Shown piece by piece: positions 34,495 to 43,761 of a DNA stretch of 64,000 bases. This stretch comes from Oscillospiraceae bacterium (lineage in GTDB: Bacteria > Bacillota > Clostridia > Oscillospirales > Ruminococcaceae). The stretch spans positions 9,385-73,384 of the forward strand of contig SFFD01000005.1 of NCBI GenBank assembly GCA_004556975.1, read 5' to 3'. The position numbers and the translations under genes were made by a program. The notes under the pieces were generated by a model, which was given only the letters and a program-made list of their open reading frames with translations, was not told the DNA's origin and ran no database searches. Each line of letters begins with the position of its first letter. Within the stretch, counting starts at the first letter, position 1.

Positions 34495-36321
34495 ATGTGT
34501 GGAATTATCGGTTTTACCGGAAGTCACAGCGCCGTTCCGGTGATAATTGAAGGACTTAAAAAGCTTGAATATCGCGGTTATGATTCCGCAGGAATCGCCG
34601 TTGTGGGCAGCAAGGGAATTTCTATGGTAAAAGCCTCCGGCAAAATAGAAAATCTCTGCAAAAAAATCGAAAGCGGCGAACCGATTGAGGGCAATACCGG
34701 TATCGGCCACACCCGTTGGGCAACCCACGGTGTGCCCAACGATATAAACGCCCACCCGCATATGAGCCCGGACGGCCGCTTTGCCATTGTGCACAACGGA
34801 ATTATCGAAAACTTTGCGGAGCTTAGAAACGAGCTTGTAGACCGCGGCTGCACTTTTAAAAGCGACACCGATACCGAGGTTATAGTACATCTTCTTTCCC
34901 TCTATTACGAAGGCGACTTCAAAAAGGCAATGATGAAAACCGTCGCCCGCCTTGAGGGAACATATGCCATCGGTGCGGTGTGTTCCGAATGCCCCAACAG
35001 TATTTTTGTTACCAAGTCCTTTAACCCCATGATTTTAGGCGTAGGAATCGGCGAAAACTTTTTTGCTTCCGATGTGACCGCTCTTGTTTCTCATACAAGA
35101 AATGTAATATATCTTGAGGACGGCGAGCTTGCCGAGCTTACCCCGGACGAAATCAGCGTTTATAACGCCGCCGGCAAGCGTGTGGAAAAGACCATATCCC
35201 GCGTTATGTGGGATACCGAAGCCGCAGAAAAGGGCGGCTATGAGCATTTTATGCTCAAAGAGATTATGGAACAGCCCAACGCCCTTAAATCCGCCATTGA
35301 ACCGAGAGTGAAAAACGGCATAGCCAACCTTTCGGAGCTCAACCTTTCCGATGAAGAGCTTCGCTCCATCAACCACATTGTGATTACCGCCTGCGGTTCG
35401 GCATATTACGCAGGCTGCGCCGGAAAATACGCCATAGAGAAGCTTACGCGAATTCCCGTTTCGGTAGAGCTTGCAAGCGAACTGCGCTATGACGACCCCA
35501 TTGTTGACGAACATACGCTGCTTATCGTTTTAAGCCAGTCCGGCGAAACCCTTGACACAATCTGCGCCATGCGCGAAATGAAAAACCGCGGCACCCATGT
35601 GGCGGCCATAGTCAACGTAGTGGGAAGCACGATAGCAAAGCTTGCCGACAGCGTAATTTATACCTACGCCGGCCCCGAAATTGCCGTTGCCACCACAAAG
35701 GGATATACCACCCAGGTGGCGGTTCTTTACCTTTTCGCAGTACACGCGGCGCTTGCTTTGGGCAAAATTGACGAGGGCGAGGCACGCCGCCTTACCGGAG
35801 AAATTCTGAAAATCCCCGCAAATATTCAGCGTGCATTCGACCTGAACCCCCAAATCGACGAGCTTGCGAAAAAATACTACAACAACAAATCCCTGTTCTT
35901 CATAGGCAGAAATGTTGACTATGCCGTTGCTATGGAAGGCTCGCTTAAAATGAAGGAAATCTCCTACATTCACTCCGAAGCATATGCCGCGGGCGAATTG
36001 AAGCACGGAACAATCGCGCTTATCAATGAGGGAAGCCCGGTAATTGCCGTTGCCTGCTACCGCGAGCTTTTCGACAAGATGATGAGCAATATCAAAGAGG
36101 TAAAGGCCCGTGGGGCAGAGGTTCTCGGCGTTGCGATAGAGGATATGAAAAAGATTTTTTCCGAAGCGGACGATGTAATTCTTGTGCCCAAAACAGAACC
36201 TATTTTTGCCGTTACGTCAGAAATTGTTCCCCTTCAGCTTCTCGCTTATTATGTGGCAAAGGAAAACGGCTGCGATATAGATAAGCCAAGAAACCTTGCA
36301 AAATCCGTTACTGTGGAATAA
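34495..36321 (+). CDS. glmS: Glutamine-fructose-6-phosphate aminotransferase (glucosamine-6-phosphate synthase)
   Basis: Commits fructose-6-phosphate to amino-sugar and cell-wall synthesis. The 608-residue protein begins MCGIIGF, exposing the catalytic Cys1 after Met removal. The glutaminase domain (residues 1-240) has GHTRWATHG and HNGIIEN. Two SIS isomerase domains follow (TACGSAYYAG, LSQSGETLDT, EAYAAGELKHG). It ends KSVTVE, the usual C-terminal tail that closes the active site. AAAGG precedes the ATG. No ribozyme is present in the short upstream gap. Confidence 0.97.
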   Translation: MCGIIGFTGSHSAVPVIIEGLKKLEYRGYDSAGIAVVGSKGISMVKASGKIENLCKKIESGEPIEGNTGIGHTRWATHGVPNDINAHPHMSPDGRFAIVHNGIIENFAELRNELVDRGCTFKSDTDTEVIVHLLSLYYEGDFKKAMMKTVARLEGTYAIGAVCSECPNSIFVTKSFNPMILGVGIGENFFASDVTALVSHTRNVIYLEDGELAELTPDEISVYNAAGKRVEKTISRVMWDTEAAEKGGYEHFMLKEIMEQPNALKSAIEPRVKNGIANLSELNLSDEELRSINHIVITACGSAYYAGCAGKYAIEKLTRIPVSVELASELRYDDPIVDEHTLLIVLSQSGETLDTICAMREMKNRGTHVAAIVNVVGSTIAKLADSVIYTYAGPEIAVATTKGYTTQVAVLYLFAVHAALALGKIDEGEARRLTGEILKIPANIQRAFDLNPQIDELAKKYYNNKSLFFIGRNVDYAVAMEGSLKMKEISYIHSEAYAAGELKHGTIALINEGSPVIAVACYRELFDKMMSNIKEVKARGAEVLGVAIEDMKKIFSEADDVILVPKTEPIFAVTSEIVPLQLLAYYVAKENGCDIDKPRNLAKSVTVE

Positions 36322-36330
36322 AAAAGGTCA

Positions 36331-36364
36331 AAAAAGCCGTGCTCAAATTTGAGCACGGCTTTTT
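36331..36364. terminator. Bidirectional terminator that is a pair of inverted TTGAGCAC octamers
   Basis: A perfect 34-base palindrome, each arm being AAAAAGCCGTGCTCAAA or its complement, with T and A runs on both sides. It separates convergent glmS and argS and contains GTGCTCAA (36339-36346) and TTGAGCAC (36349-36356). Confidence 0.93.
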
Positions 36365-36392
36365 TATGCTTATTTTAAGGCTTAAGAAAAGC

Positions 36393-38132
36393 TTACATGC
36401 TTTCGGGAACGGTGATGTTGAGCACGGTGAGCACGTTTTTGATGGTGGTCTTTGCCGCCAGGCAAAGGGCAATTCTTGCCTGCATAAGCTTTTCGTCATC
36501 ACAGCGGCAGCGGCATGCGTTATAGAATTTGTGGAATGCGGAAGCAATGTCCACGGCATATTTTGTGATGTGCGCCGGGTCATAAAGTCGTGCGGATTCC
36601 TTGATTTCGCCGGGGAATGCCGCAATGCAGGAAATAAGGGCAAGCTCTTCCGGCTCTTTAAGCACTCCGGCGGGAATTTCGCCCGCAAAGGCCACGCCTT
36701 CGGCCGCAAGGCTTTTAAGAATGGAGCATATTCTTGCGTGAGCGTACTGAACATAATAAACCGGGTTCTGGCTTGACTGCTCAACGGCAAGGTCAAGGTC
36801 GAAAATAAGGTGGGTGTTCGGCTCTCTCATATTGAAGAAGAAACGCGCGGCGTCAATCGGCACTTCCTCAAGCAGGTCGGTGAGGGTGATTGCCTTGCCG
36901 GTACGCTTGCTCATACGAACGGGCTTGCCGTCGCGCACAAGCTCCACAAGCTGCATAAGAACAACGTCAAGCTTGTTTCCGTCAAGGCCGAGGGCGTTCA
37001 TAGCACCTTTAAGACGCGCCACATGGCCGTGATGATCCGCGCCCCACACGTTTATAACTCTGTCGAAGCCGCGCTTTGCGAATTTGTTGTAGTGGTAGGC
37101 AATATCTCCGGCAAAATAGGTGGGGTTGCCGTTCTGGCGGATAAGAACGTCGTCTTTAAGCTCAAGCGCCTCAATCTGCTTGTCGGTTTTACCCTCCGAC
37201 TTGAGCATTTCGGTAAGCACTTCGGCGTTTTTGTACCAAAGCGCGCCGTCCTTTTCATATGTCAGACCCTTGTCGGTAAGTATCTTTACAATTTCGTCAA
37301 TGCTTCCGTCGGCATAAAGACTGCTTTCACGGAACCACACGTCATAATCTATGCGATAGGTGTGAAGGTCGCGTTCAAGCCCTTCTACGTTGGCGGGAAG
37401 GGCATAGTCGATAAGCGCCTGACGGCGTTCTTCGGAATCTGCGTTCACATATTTGTCGCCGTTTATGTCGGCGAACTCCTTTGCGCGAACCTTGATGTCC
37501 TCGCCGTGGTAGCCGTCCTCCGGGAATTCCACCGCGTCCTCGCCGAGATAAAGCTGAAGATAGCGCGCTTCAAGGGATTTTCCGAATTTTGCTATTTGGT
37601 TACCTGCGTCGTTCACATAAAATTCCCGGGTGACATCATATCCGCACCAGGAAAGCACCTCCGCAAGTCCGTCGCCGATGGCGCCGCCTCTGGCGTTGCC
37701 CATGTGCATGGGGCCGGTGGGGTTGGCGGAAACAAATTCCACCATGACCTTTTCGCCGTGACCGCCGTCGCTCTTGCCGTAGTCGTCTCCTTCTGAAACG
37801 GCGGCATTTACCGCCTCGGCATACCAGTGCGGCGCGTAAAACACGTTTAAAAAGCCGGGTCCGGCAACCTCTGCCCGCTCAAAATAGCTTCCCTCAAGCT
37901 CCAAATGCGCCGCAATTGCCTCGGCAATCTGGCGGGGCGATTTATGAAAAGCGCGGGCTGAAACCATTGCCGCGTTTGAGGCAAGGTTGCCGTTTTTGCT
38001 GTCCGCCGGAACCTCGACGATAAATTCGGGCAGTTCTCCCTCGGGAAGCTCTCCCGCGGAAACGGCAGCTTCTGCTGCCCTTTTGATAAGCTCTTTGTAC
38101 TGCGCTTTGGCTTCCGCCGCTAAGTCACGCAT
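36393..38132 (-). CDS. argS: Arginyl-tRNA synthetase
   Basis: Class I synthetase that charges tRNA-Arg. About 579 residues: N-terminal ArgRS-specific domain, HMGN as the HIGH motif (TGPMHMGNARGG near 130), VWGADHHGHVARLKG, RMSKRTGK as the KMSKS motif, and a C-terminal helical anticodon domain (YAHARICSIL ... AFHKFYNACR). I start at the ATG at 38132, ten bases after AAGGAG, rather than a GTG at 38141 adjacent to the site. It overlaps the DUF1934 gene by eight bases and ends the ddl-murI-DUF1934-argS run. Confidence 0.95.
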   Translation of the reverse strand: MRDLAAEAKAQYKELIKRAAEAAVSAGELPEGELPEFIVEVPADSKNGNLASNAAMVSARAFHKSPRQIAEAIAAHLELEGSYFERAEVAGPGFLNVFYAPHWYAEAVNAAVSEGDDYGKSDGGHGEKVMVEFVSANPTGPMHMGNARGGAIGDGLAEVLSWCGYDVTREFYVNDAGNQIAKFGKSLEARYLQLYLGEDAVEFPEDGYHGEDIKVRAKEFADINGDKYVNADSEERRQALIDYALPANVEGLERDLHTYRIDYDVWFRESSLYADGSIDEIVKILTDKGLTYEKDGALWYKNAEVLTEMLKSEGKTDKQIEALELKDDVLIRQNGNPTYFAGDIAYHYNKFAKRGFDRVINVWGADHHGHVARLKGAMNALGLDGNKLDVVLMQLVELVRDGKPVRMSKRTGKAITLTDLLEEVPIDAARFFFNMREPNTHLIFDLDLAVEQSSQNPVYYVQYAHARICSILKSLAAEGVAFAGEIPAGVLKEPEELALISCIAAFPGEIKESARLYDPAHITKYAVDIASAFHKFYNACRCRCDDEKLMQARIALCLAAKTTIKNVLTVLNITVPESM

Positions 38133-38562
38133 TACTTTCACACTCCTTGACTACAATATTTACTTCCTGCTCGCTTGCAAGCATGGCGTTTATATCCATT
38201 GAATATCTGAAATTAAGCACTCCGCCGTTATCCTCGAGCCCGTTTTCGATGGAAAGCCCCTGAATTCCCATAACCCAGTCGGAAAAACCGTTGTCATAGT
38301 GGCACTGGTGGCGCTCGCCCTTTTCTATGATAAGCTGGCTTGCGCGTTTGCCGCTGCGCGTCATGGTAACGCAGTCCGTTCCCTCAATTTTAAGCAGGGT
38401 TTTCATGGTGGGGGCAGTGTCCTCTTCGTCCATTTCTTCATAAGCAAGATAGCGGGCATTGCGCTTTTTATAATAACGTCCCTTGGTCATAAGCTCAACG
38501 GTGTCGCTTTCACCGTCTATGCTTCGGGTACCTTTGATAAAAATAACTACATCTTTTCCCAT
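38125..38562 (-). CDS. DUF1934 (YwiB-like) small beta-barrel protein
   Basis: A 145-residue cytoplasmic protein of the YwiB/DUF1934 family, a calycin-like barrel of unknown function. Typical features are the opening VVIFIKGTRSIDGESDTVELMTKGRYY and the central LAYEEMDEEDTAPTMKTLLKIEG. In B. subtilis ywiB also lies directly upstream of argS, and the same pairing here supports the assignment. Coupled to argS by an overlap. Confidence 0.88.
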   Translation of the reverse strand: MGKDVVIFIKGTRSIDGESDTVELMTKGRYYKKRNARYLAYEEMDEEDTAPTMKTLLKIEGTDCVTMTRSGKRASQLIIEKGERHQCHYDNGFSDWVMGIQGLSIENGLEDNGGVLNFRYSMDINAMLASEQEVNIVVKECESNA

Positions 38563-38583
38563 AATATTATCCTTAAACTGATA

Positions 38584-39402
38584 TTACCTTGTTGTAAGCT
38601 CCTCCGGGTCAAGGCGGGTAACATTGCAAAGCTCCTCGCCAAGAAATTCTTTGCCCAGCCTTGTAAAGCCCTCTATTTTATCGGTAACAAAAAACTTCAT
38701 TTTGCCGCTTTGCCCGGATGAAAGCAAGCCGTTTTCTTCAAGAAATTCCTTTGCGGCGACTGCGGCTTCGCTGCCCGCGTCAATAAGCATAAGCCTGTAC
38801 CCGGTAAGTTTATCAATAAGATTATAAAGCAGCGGGTAATGCGTGCACCCGAGAATGAGGGTGTCTATATCCTTTCCGTCAAAGGCTGAAAGATAATCTT
38901 TTGCCACAAGGCGGGTTACTTCACAGTCTGCGCCGGAATATCCGTTTTCCACAAGCGGAACAAAAAGCGGGCATGCCTTTGCGGTAAATTCCGCATGGGG
39001 AAGCAGGTTTTTTGTCAGCTTTTCGTAAGAACGGCTTGCCACCGTTGCCGCCGTGGCAATAAGACCGATTTTTTCGTTTTTTGTTGCGGCGGCGGCGGCT
39101 TTAACCGCAGGTTTTACAACGCCCATGCAGGGAACGGAAAATCCCTTGCCCATATCTTCGCCCAGCACAGAGCTTACCGTGCCGCAGGCGACGATTATCA
39201 TTTTTACATTCTGCTTTTCAAGAAAGCGCATACATTCCGCGGCATATTTTCGGATGACCTCCGGACTTCTGCTGCCGTAAGGCACCCGTCCGGTATCACC
39301 GAAAAACACAATATTCTCCTGCGGAAGAATTCTGCGCAGTTCACGCACGGCGGTAAGACCGCCGAGACCGGAATCAAAAACGCCGATAGCTCTTTCGTCC
39401 AT
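38584..39402 (-). CDS. murI: Glutamate racemase
   Basis: Makes D-glutamate for peptidoglycan. The 272-residue protein has the Asp/Glu racemase motifs FDSGLGGLTAVREL, FGDTGRVPYGSRS, the first catalytic Cys in VACGTVSS (family usually ACNTAS, so Asn is replaced by Gly), and the second in LGCTHYPLL. Both cysteines are present, so activity is expected. The start ATG shares one base with the ddl stop codon (TAATG), implying coupled translation of two wall enzymes. Confidence 0.92.
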   Translation of the reverse strand: MDERAIGVFDSGLGGLTAVRELRRILPQENIVFFGDTGRVPYGSRSPEVIRKYAAECMRFLEKQNVKMIIVACGTVSSVLGEDMGKGFSVPCMGVVKPAVKAAAAATKNEKIGLIATAATVASRSYEKLTKNLLPHAEFTAKACPLFVPLVENGYSGADCEVTRLVAKDYLSAFDGKDIDTLILGCTHYPLLYNLIDKLTGYRLMLIDAGSEAAVAAKEFLEENGLLSSGQSGKMKFFVTDKIEGFTRLGKEFLGEELCNVTRLDPEELTTR

Positions 39403-40475
39403 TATTCCTCCGAAAATTCCTCTATGGCAAGCTCAATAAGTCCTGAAATAAGCTCGGAATAGCTCATTCCTGCCGCCATCATAAGCTTTGGGTACATTGA
39501 AATATCAGTAAATCCGGGAAGGGTGTTCGGCTCGTTAAGAACAACCTTGCCGGTTTCGCGTTCCATAAGAAAATCCACTCTGGTAAGACCGCGGCAACCG
39601 AGAATCTGATAGGCAAGCATGGCCATACCGCGAATTTCCTCCGCCTTTTCTTCAGAAAGGCGCGCCGGTATGTAAAGCTTGCTTTCCGCATTGAAATATT
39701 TGGCGTCATAGCTGTAAAATTCATCGGCGGGAACAATTTCTCCCGGGCCGCCCACAGAAAGTTCGCGGTTGCCGAAAACGGCGCATTCCACCTCGACGGG
39801 GTCTTTAACCGCTTCTTCAACAATAATCTTTACATCGTTCATGAATGCAAGGGCAAAGGCGTCGCCAAGCTCCGCTTCGCTTTTTACCTTGCTTATTCCC
39901 ACGGAAGAGCCTGCGTTTGCAGGCTTTACAAAAACAGGATAACCAAGTTCCGTGCTCACGGTGTGATACGCGTGCTCAAGGTCGCAGCCGCGCATAAATG
40001 TAAGCCATTTTACCTGGGGCACGCCCGCGTTTTTGAGCACGGCGTGGCAAACGTCCTTATCCATGCACAGCGCGGAAGAAAGCACCCGGCACCCCACATA
40101 GGGAATACCCGCAATCTCAAGCAGACCCTGCATGCTTCCGTCCTCGCCGTTCCTTCCGTGCAGAACCGGGAATACGGCGTCTATTCTGTGAGGGAACATG
40201 GTGGGGCCTTCTTCAACCATCATGCCGTGAACGCTTCTGTCGGGGCAGATGAACGCCCGTTTAAGATTTTTTTCGTCCTCTTCCCATTTGTTTTGGCGAA
40301 CATTTTCAATGCCGCCGGAATAAAGGAACCATTTGCCGTCCTTTGTAATGCCCAAAAGCTGCGGCTCATATTTTTCTCTGTCGATATTTTCATAAACAGA
40401 AGCGACAGACATGCACGAAACCTCGTGCTCGCTTGAAACGCCGCCGAAAAGCAGCGCAATTTTCTTTTTACCCAT
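39402..40475 (-). CDS. ddl: D-alanine:D-alanine ligase
   Basis: Joins two D-Ala for the peptidoglycan stem. The 357-residue ATP-grasp protein shows LFGGVSSEHEVSCMS at residue 7, VLHGRNGEDGSMQGLLE, PVFVKPANAGSSVGISK, and LNEPNTLPGFTDISMYPKL with metal ligands. In the omega-loop region the residue that separates D-Ala from D-Lac ligases reads as DAKYFNAES (a KYxN-type loop), consistent with D-Ala-D-Ala. First gene of the leftward operon with murI. Confidence 0.95.
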   Translation of the reverse strand: MGKKKIALLFGGVSSEHEVSCMSVASVYENIDREKYEPQLLGITKDGKWFLYSGGIENVRQNKWEEDEKNLKRAFICPDRSVHGMMVEEGPTMFPHRIDAVFPVLHGRNGEDGSMQGLLEIAGIPYVGCRVLSSALCMDKDVCHAVLKNAGVPQVKWLTFMRGCDLEHAYHTVSTELGYPVFVKPANAGSSVGISKVKSEAELGDAFALAFMNDVKIIVEEAVKDPVEVECAVFGNRELSVGGPGEIVPADEFYSYDAKYFNAESKLYIPARLSEEKAEEIRGMAMLAYQILGCRGLTRVDFLMERETGKVVLNEPNTLPGFTDISMYPKLMMAAGMSYSELISGLIELAIEEFSEE

Positions 40476-40516
40476 ATAAAAAACCTCTTTTCAGAGTGCG
40501 TATTGAATAAATTGAC

Positions 40517-40541
40517 AGAAAGCGTTTGTAAAACGCTTTTC
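40517..40541 (-). terminator. Possible terminator between the DUF4364 gene and ddl
   Basis: Nine-base arms AAAGCGTTT (40519-40527) and AAACGCTTT (40531-40539) around GTA; the T tract on the minus strand is poor. Confidence 0.4.
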
Positions 40542-40585
40542 ATTTAAAATTTATGCAGGACAGATTAAAAAAGCACGGTGTGCTT

Positions 40586-41143
40586 TTATATTTTGCCTGC
40601 AAGCGCTTCAAGCACCTTGGAATACGTTTCGGCAGGGTCGCTCAAAAAGCGTTCCCGTACCGCCATGGCCATTTCCTTGTCGGGCATGAAAAGCGAAAGC
40701 TCCATAAGGTCGGTGCCTATATCCGTAACGCGCATATGTATTTTAAATCCGTCCTCGGTTCTTGTAATGGAAACAAGGTTTTCCTTTTCTATGCGCCGCC
40801 GACGAAGAATATTTGCCGCGGTTTCCGCAGATTTTTCTTTAACGGAGGTCGGCAGCTTTCCCGCAAGAGTATCGGCGGCTGCCCTGCCCTTTTCGGTAAG
40901 GGAATATTCGCTTATTCCCGCCGGCGATTTAAGTGAAAGAATACATCCGGTGTTTTCAAGTTCCGCCAGCGCGTCGGAAAATTCAAAATAATTGGCCGTT
41001 CCGTCGGAAAGTACCGCTTCGGTAAGCTCGTCAAAGCTCATGGGCGAATCTGCAAAATTAAGTATGTGGCAGATAAGAATTCTTATTTCTCCGCCGTCGG
41101 TAAGTCCTCCGAGACGGATTCCCGCGGTGAAGGTTTCTTCCAT
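40586..41143 (-). CDS. DUF4364 family protein
   Basis: A 185-residue protein of a family found in Clostridia. The N-terminal half looks like a winged helix (ILICHILNFADSPMSFDELTEAVLSDGTANYFEFSDALAELENTG, then a beta wing and SLTEKGRAAADTLAGKLP). The C-terminal half is an alpha/beta domain with repeated hydrophobic strands. Probably a DNA-binding regulator, but no target is known to me. The start is the ATG at 41143, seven bases after AAGGAAGG. It stands alone. Confidence 0.8.
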   Translation of the reverse strand: MEETFTAGIRLGGLTDGGEIRILICHILNFADSPMSFDELTEAVLSDGTANYFEFSDALAELENTGCILSLKSPAGISEYSLTEKGRAAADTLAGKLPTSVKEKSAETAANILRRRRIEKENLVSITRTEDGFKIHMRVTDIGTDLMELSLFMPDKEMAMAVRERFLSDPAETYSKVLEALAGKI

Positions 41144-41443
41144 GGCAAAGCCTTCCTTTCGGCTCCGCAAAGCGGAGCAAATTTTGGCTTTCCCATGCGG
41201 GAAAGCCGAATTTTTGCTGCAACCGGCTGCTGCGCTTGCGCAAAACAGGTTCCTGCTCATTCTATGATTATAAAGCGAAAAACGAGCAAAGGCGCAGACG
41301 CCGCAGACCGCTGCAAAATGCGCCCTTTTTCCGCACATTTTAAGTTCCGAAGGGCGCAGAGCCTTACCCTGAAACGGTAAAGCGGAAATCTGTAAAATTA
41401 AACTAAAGAGCGACCCTGCGGCCGCTCTTTAGTCTAAATCAAA
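41144..41443. other. Gap between the PsuG-fusion and DUF4364 genes
   Basis: Three hundred bases with no gene. It holds two hairpins, CTCCGC/GCGGAG near 41165 and GGCTTTCCC/GGGAAAGCC near 41188-41207, which could affect the DUF4364 leader. The terminator of the upstream gene lies at 41404-41433 (arms CTAAAGAGCG and CGCTCTTTAG). Confidence 0.6.
41404..41433 (-). terminator. Terminator of the PsuG-fusion gene
   Basis: Ten-base arms CTAAAGAGCG (41404-41413) and CGCTCTTTAG (41424-41433), then TTTAATTTT on the minus strand. Confidence 0.75.
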
Positions 41444-43453
41444 TCAGTCGGTCTTTATGCACTTATGAGGAATTTCGTGTTTCTGGAAAATCTGTCCGCA
41501 GCGTGTGCATTTCCATGCCCAGGGGTGTTCGCCCGTAAATTCAAGCGGGCCCTTGCAGTCGATATATTCAGGTTCGGCGGCTTTTTCTTCTTCTTTATGT
41601 TTTGCTTCACCTGCCGCTTCGGCAATGCGCTGTTTGCGCTCTTCCGCACGCTTGCGGTAAAATTCCGGGTCATAGGAAGTCATTCCTTCGGTGTCCATTT
41701 CCGGTTTTACCATGTTGTCGGGTTTGCGTTCCTTTTTCTCATGAACCGGAGGGACATATTCCGTAAGGGTGTTTTCGTCCTCTGTACCCATAGGGTCGTC
41801 AAAGGGCGAAACATATTCGTCAGGGCGCTCCTCCGGCTCGGCAGAAGCCTGTTCGGCAGCTTCCTCTATTGCAGGCTCGGCAGCGGGCTCGGGAGCGGAT
41901 TCGACCGCTTCCTCAACAACCTCTTCCGGCTTTTCAACGGTTTCTTCAACCATCGCCATCACCTCATCGGAGGTACGGGCAATGACGTTGCTTGCGGGAG
42001 CGTCACCGCCCACCGCCATGGGTTCGGAAGCAGGCTCCGGCGCTTTTTCGCGCTTGGGAGCAAAGGGATTTACCCACTGGTCGTCCGGAACGGCTTTATA
42101 TGCCGGCGCGGGAGCGGGCGCGGGTTCCGGTTCGGGCTGAACCGCCGGTCTTACGGGTTTATAGGGGTTGACATATGGCTGCGCGGAAGCCGGCTGGTAC
42201 GGCTGCTGCTGGAACTGCTCCGGCATGGGCTGATACGGCGGCTGATAGGGGTTCGGCGCCGGCTGGTAAGGATTTTGCTGATACGGGTTAGAAGCAGGCT
42301 GCTGCGCGGCATAGGGGTTCTGCTGCTGGTACGGCATCTGCTGATAGGGATTCATATAGGGGTTCATAAAGGCCGGCATAGGCGCGGCGGCCATTCTTTG
42401 GCTGATAAGCGTTTCCATTTCGCTGCGGAAAGAGGCAATCTCTCTGCTTATACTTTCCGCGGTGTCGTCGGCTATCTCCGCACGAAGCATATCAAGGCTT
42501 TCTTCCTCGTCTTCGGCAGCTTTGTCCTGCGCCTCAAGCGCGGAAAGGGCAACGGCGGTTTTTGCGGCCACTCTTGCGTTGTTATAAACAAGCTGAATGT
42601 TGGAATCAAGGCTCATGCCGCCGGTCATTTCTTTAACAAGAGCAAGAAGGAAGGGGGTGAGCTGTTTGCCCTTAATTCCGTTTTCCTCTGCTTTCTTTAC
42701 CGCAATGTCAATGGCTCTGTCTGCCATGGCCTTCGGCATTTCATATTCCTTGGGAATGGGGTTGCCCACAAGAATTCCGCCGTGAACGCCAAGGTCATGC
42801 TTTGCCTTTATGGTTGCGGCAAGCTCTTCGGGAGTATCTACGCGATAGTCAACGCCAAAGCCGCTTTCACGGCAGTAAAATGCGGGAAGCTCGTCCGTGC
42901 CGTAGCCAAGTACCGGCACGCCTTTGGTTTCAAGGTATTCAAGGGTAAGACCTATATCAAGAATTGATTTTGCGCCGGCGCAGACAACGGTAACGTCGGT
43001 GCGGCCAAGCTCCTCAAGGTCGGCGGAAATATCCATGGTGGTTTCCGCTCCGCGGTGAACGCCGCCTATGCCGCCGGTGGCAAAAATCTTTATGCCTGCC
43101 ATTGCGGCAATAATCATGGTGGAAGCAACGGTGGTTGCGCCGTCCATGCCCTTTGCGGCAAGTACGGGAAGGTCGCGGCGGGAAGCTTTTGTTACCGCCA
43201 TACCCTTTTTGCCGAGATACTCAATTTCGTCGGCGGAAAGACCAACCTTCATTTTGCCCCCGATAATGGCAATGGTTGCGGGAACCGCCCCTTCGGAACG
43301 GATAATATCCTCAACGTTGCGTGCGGTTTCCACATTTTGCGGGTACGGCATTCCGTGGCTGATGATGGTGGATTCAAGGGCGACAACGGGGCGCCCCTCT
43401 TTAAGTGCGGCGCCTACCTCCGGCGCTATATCAAGGTAAAAACTTTTATTCAT
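41444..43453 (-). CDS. Pseudouridine-5-phosphate glycosidase fused to a long disordered tail with a zinc-finger-like end
   Basis: Residues about 1-305 are a complete PsuG (breaks pseudouridine-5-phosphate to uracil and ribose-5-phosphate). The catalytic residues I recognise are present: Glu27 in VALESTIISHG, Lys89 in VTKASRRDLP, the Lys of GAKSILDIG, and the Asn pair in SLDSNIQLVYNNA. PsuG normally ends here. The frame continues for another 365 residues: a short acidic coiled part, about 100 residues of Pro/Gln/Tyr/Asn repeats (NPYQ, PYQP), a Glu/Pro-rich acidic stretch, and a final CxxC...HxxxHxC module (WKCTRCGQIF, HEIPHKC). No frameshift is seen. A second role such as a scaffold or RNA-granule client is speculation. 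Confidence 0.85.
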   Translation of the reverse strand: MNKSFYLDIAPEVGAALKEGRPVVALESTIISHGMPYPQNVETARNVEDIIRSEGAVPATIAIIGGKMKVGLSADEIEYLGKKGMAVTKASRRDLPVLAAKGMDGATTVASTMIIAAMAGIKIFATGGIGGVHRGAETTMDISADLEELGRTDVTVVCAGAKSILDIGLTLEYLETKGVPVLGYGTDELPAFYCRESGFGVDYRVDTPEELAATIKAKHDLGVHGGILVGNPIPKEYEMPKAMADRAIDIAVKKAEENGIKGKQLTPFLLALVKEMTGGMSLDSNIQLVYNNARVAAKTAVALSALEAQDKAAEDEEESLDMLRAEIADDTAESISREIASFRSEMETLISQRMAAAPMPAFMNPYMNPYQQMPYQQQNPYAAQQPASNPYQQNPYQPAPNPYQPPYQPMPEQFQQQPYQPASAQPYVNPYKPVRPAVQPEPEPAPAPAPAYKAVPDDQWVNPFAPKREKAPEPASEPMAVGGDAPASNVIARTSDEVMAMVEETVEKPEEVVEEAVESAPEPAAEPAIEEAAEQASAEPEERPDEYVSPFDDPMGTEDENTLTEYVPPVHEKKERKPDNMVKPEMDTEGMTSYDPEFYRKRAEERKQRIAEAAGEAKHKEEEKAAEPEYIDCKGPLEFTGEHPWAWKCTRCGQIFQKHEIPHKCIKTD

Positions 43454-43761
43454 ATCAAGTTTCCTCCGTTAAGCAAACTAATACATATATAATAATAATA
43501 GAAATCGCGTGGAATGTCAATAACGCTCCGTCTGCCGAACCGGAAAAAGCAAAAGTTTTTAATCGGGGCGCTTTATAAATATTATCATAAAATTTTATCC
43601 GTTTCGCCGGATTTTAAAAATTTCCGCTGTATTTTTGCCTTTTTCGGGGCTATGTATGAAATGTTTTTTGGGGGAAGATTTCGGCGGTACTGCTTAGGGC
43701 TTTATAAATAACCGCGCACAAAAAGCGGCCGCCCGCTCAGTTTGGAGCGGGCGTTTCTTTT
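43454..43761. other. Intergenic region right of the PsuG-fusion gene
   Basis: About 310 bases, with the psuG promoter at the left. The middle is A/T-rich without a plausible gene. At the right a hairpin (CGCCCGCTC/GAGCGGGCG, about 43730-43755) probably ends the leftward LCP-like gene. Confidence 0.55.
43492..43520 (-). promoter_or_regulatory. Promoter of the PsuG-fusion gene
   Basis: Minus strand TTGACA (43515-43520), 17-base spacer, TATTAT (43492-43497); AGGAGG-type site and ATG follow about 40 bases on. Confidence 0.75.

Noticed and set aside
41465..42967. A 500-codon open frame on the plus strand, and other long frames antisense to aroC, aroB, pheA, ftsH, argS and pyrG
   Set aside because: They mirror well-conserved genes on the other strand, lack ribosome binding sites, and read as Arg/His/Phe/Cys-rich low-quality protein. 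They result from the codon usage of the real genes.
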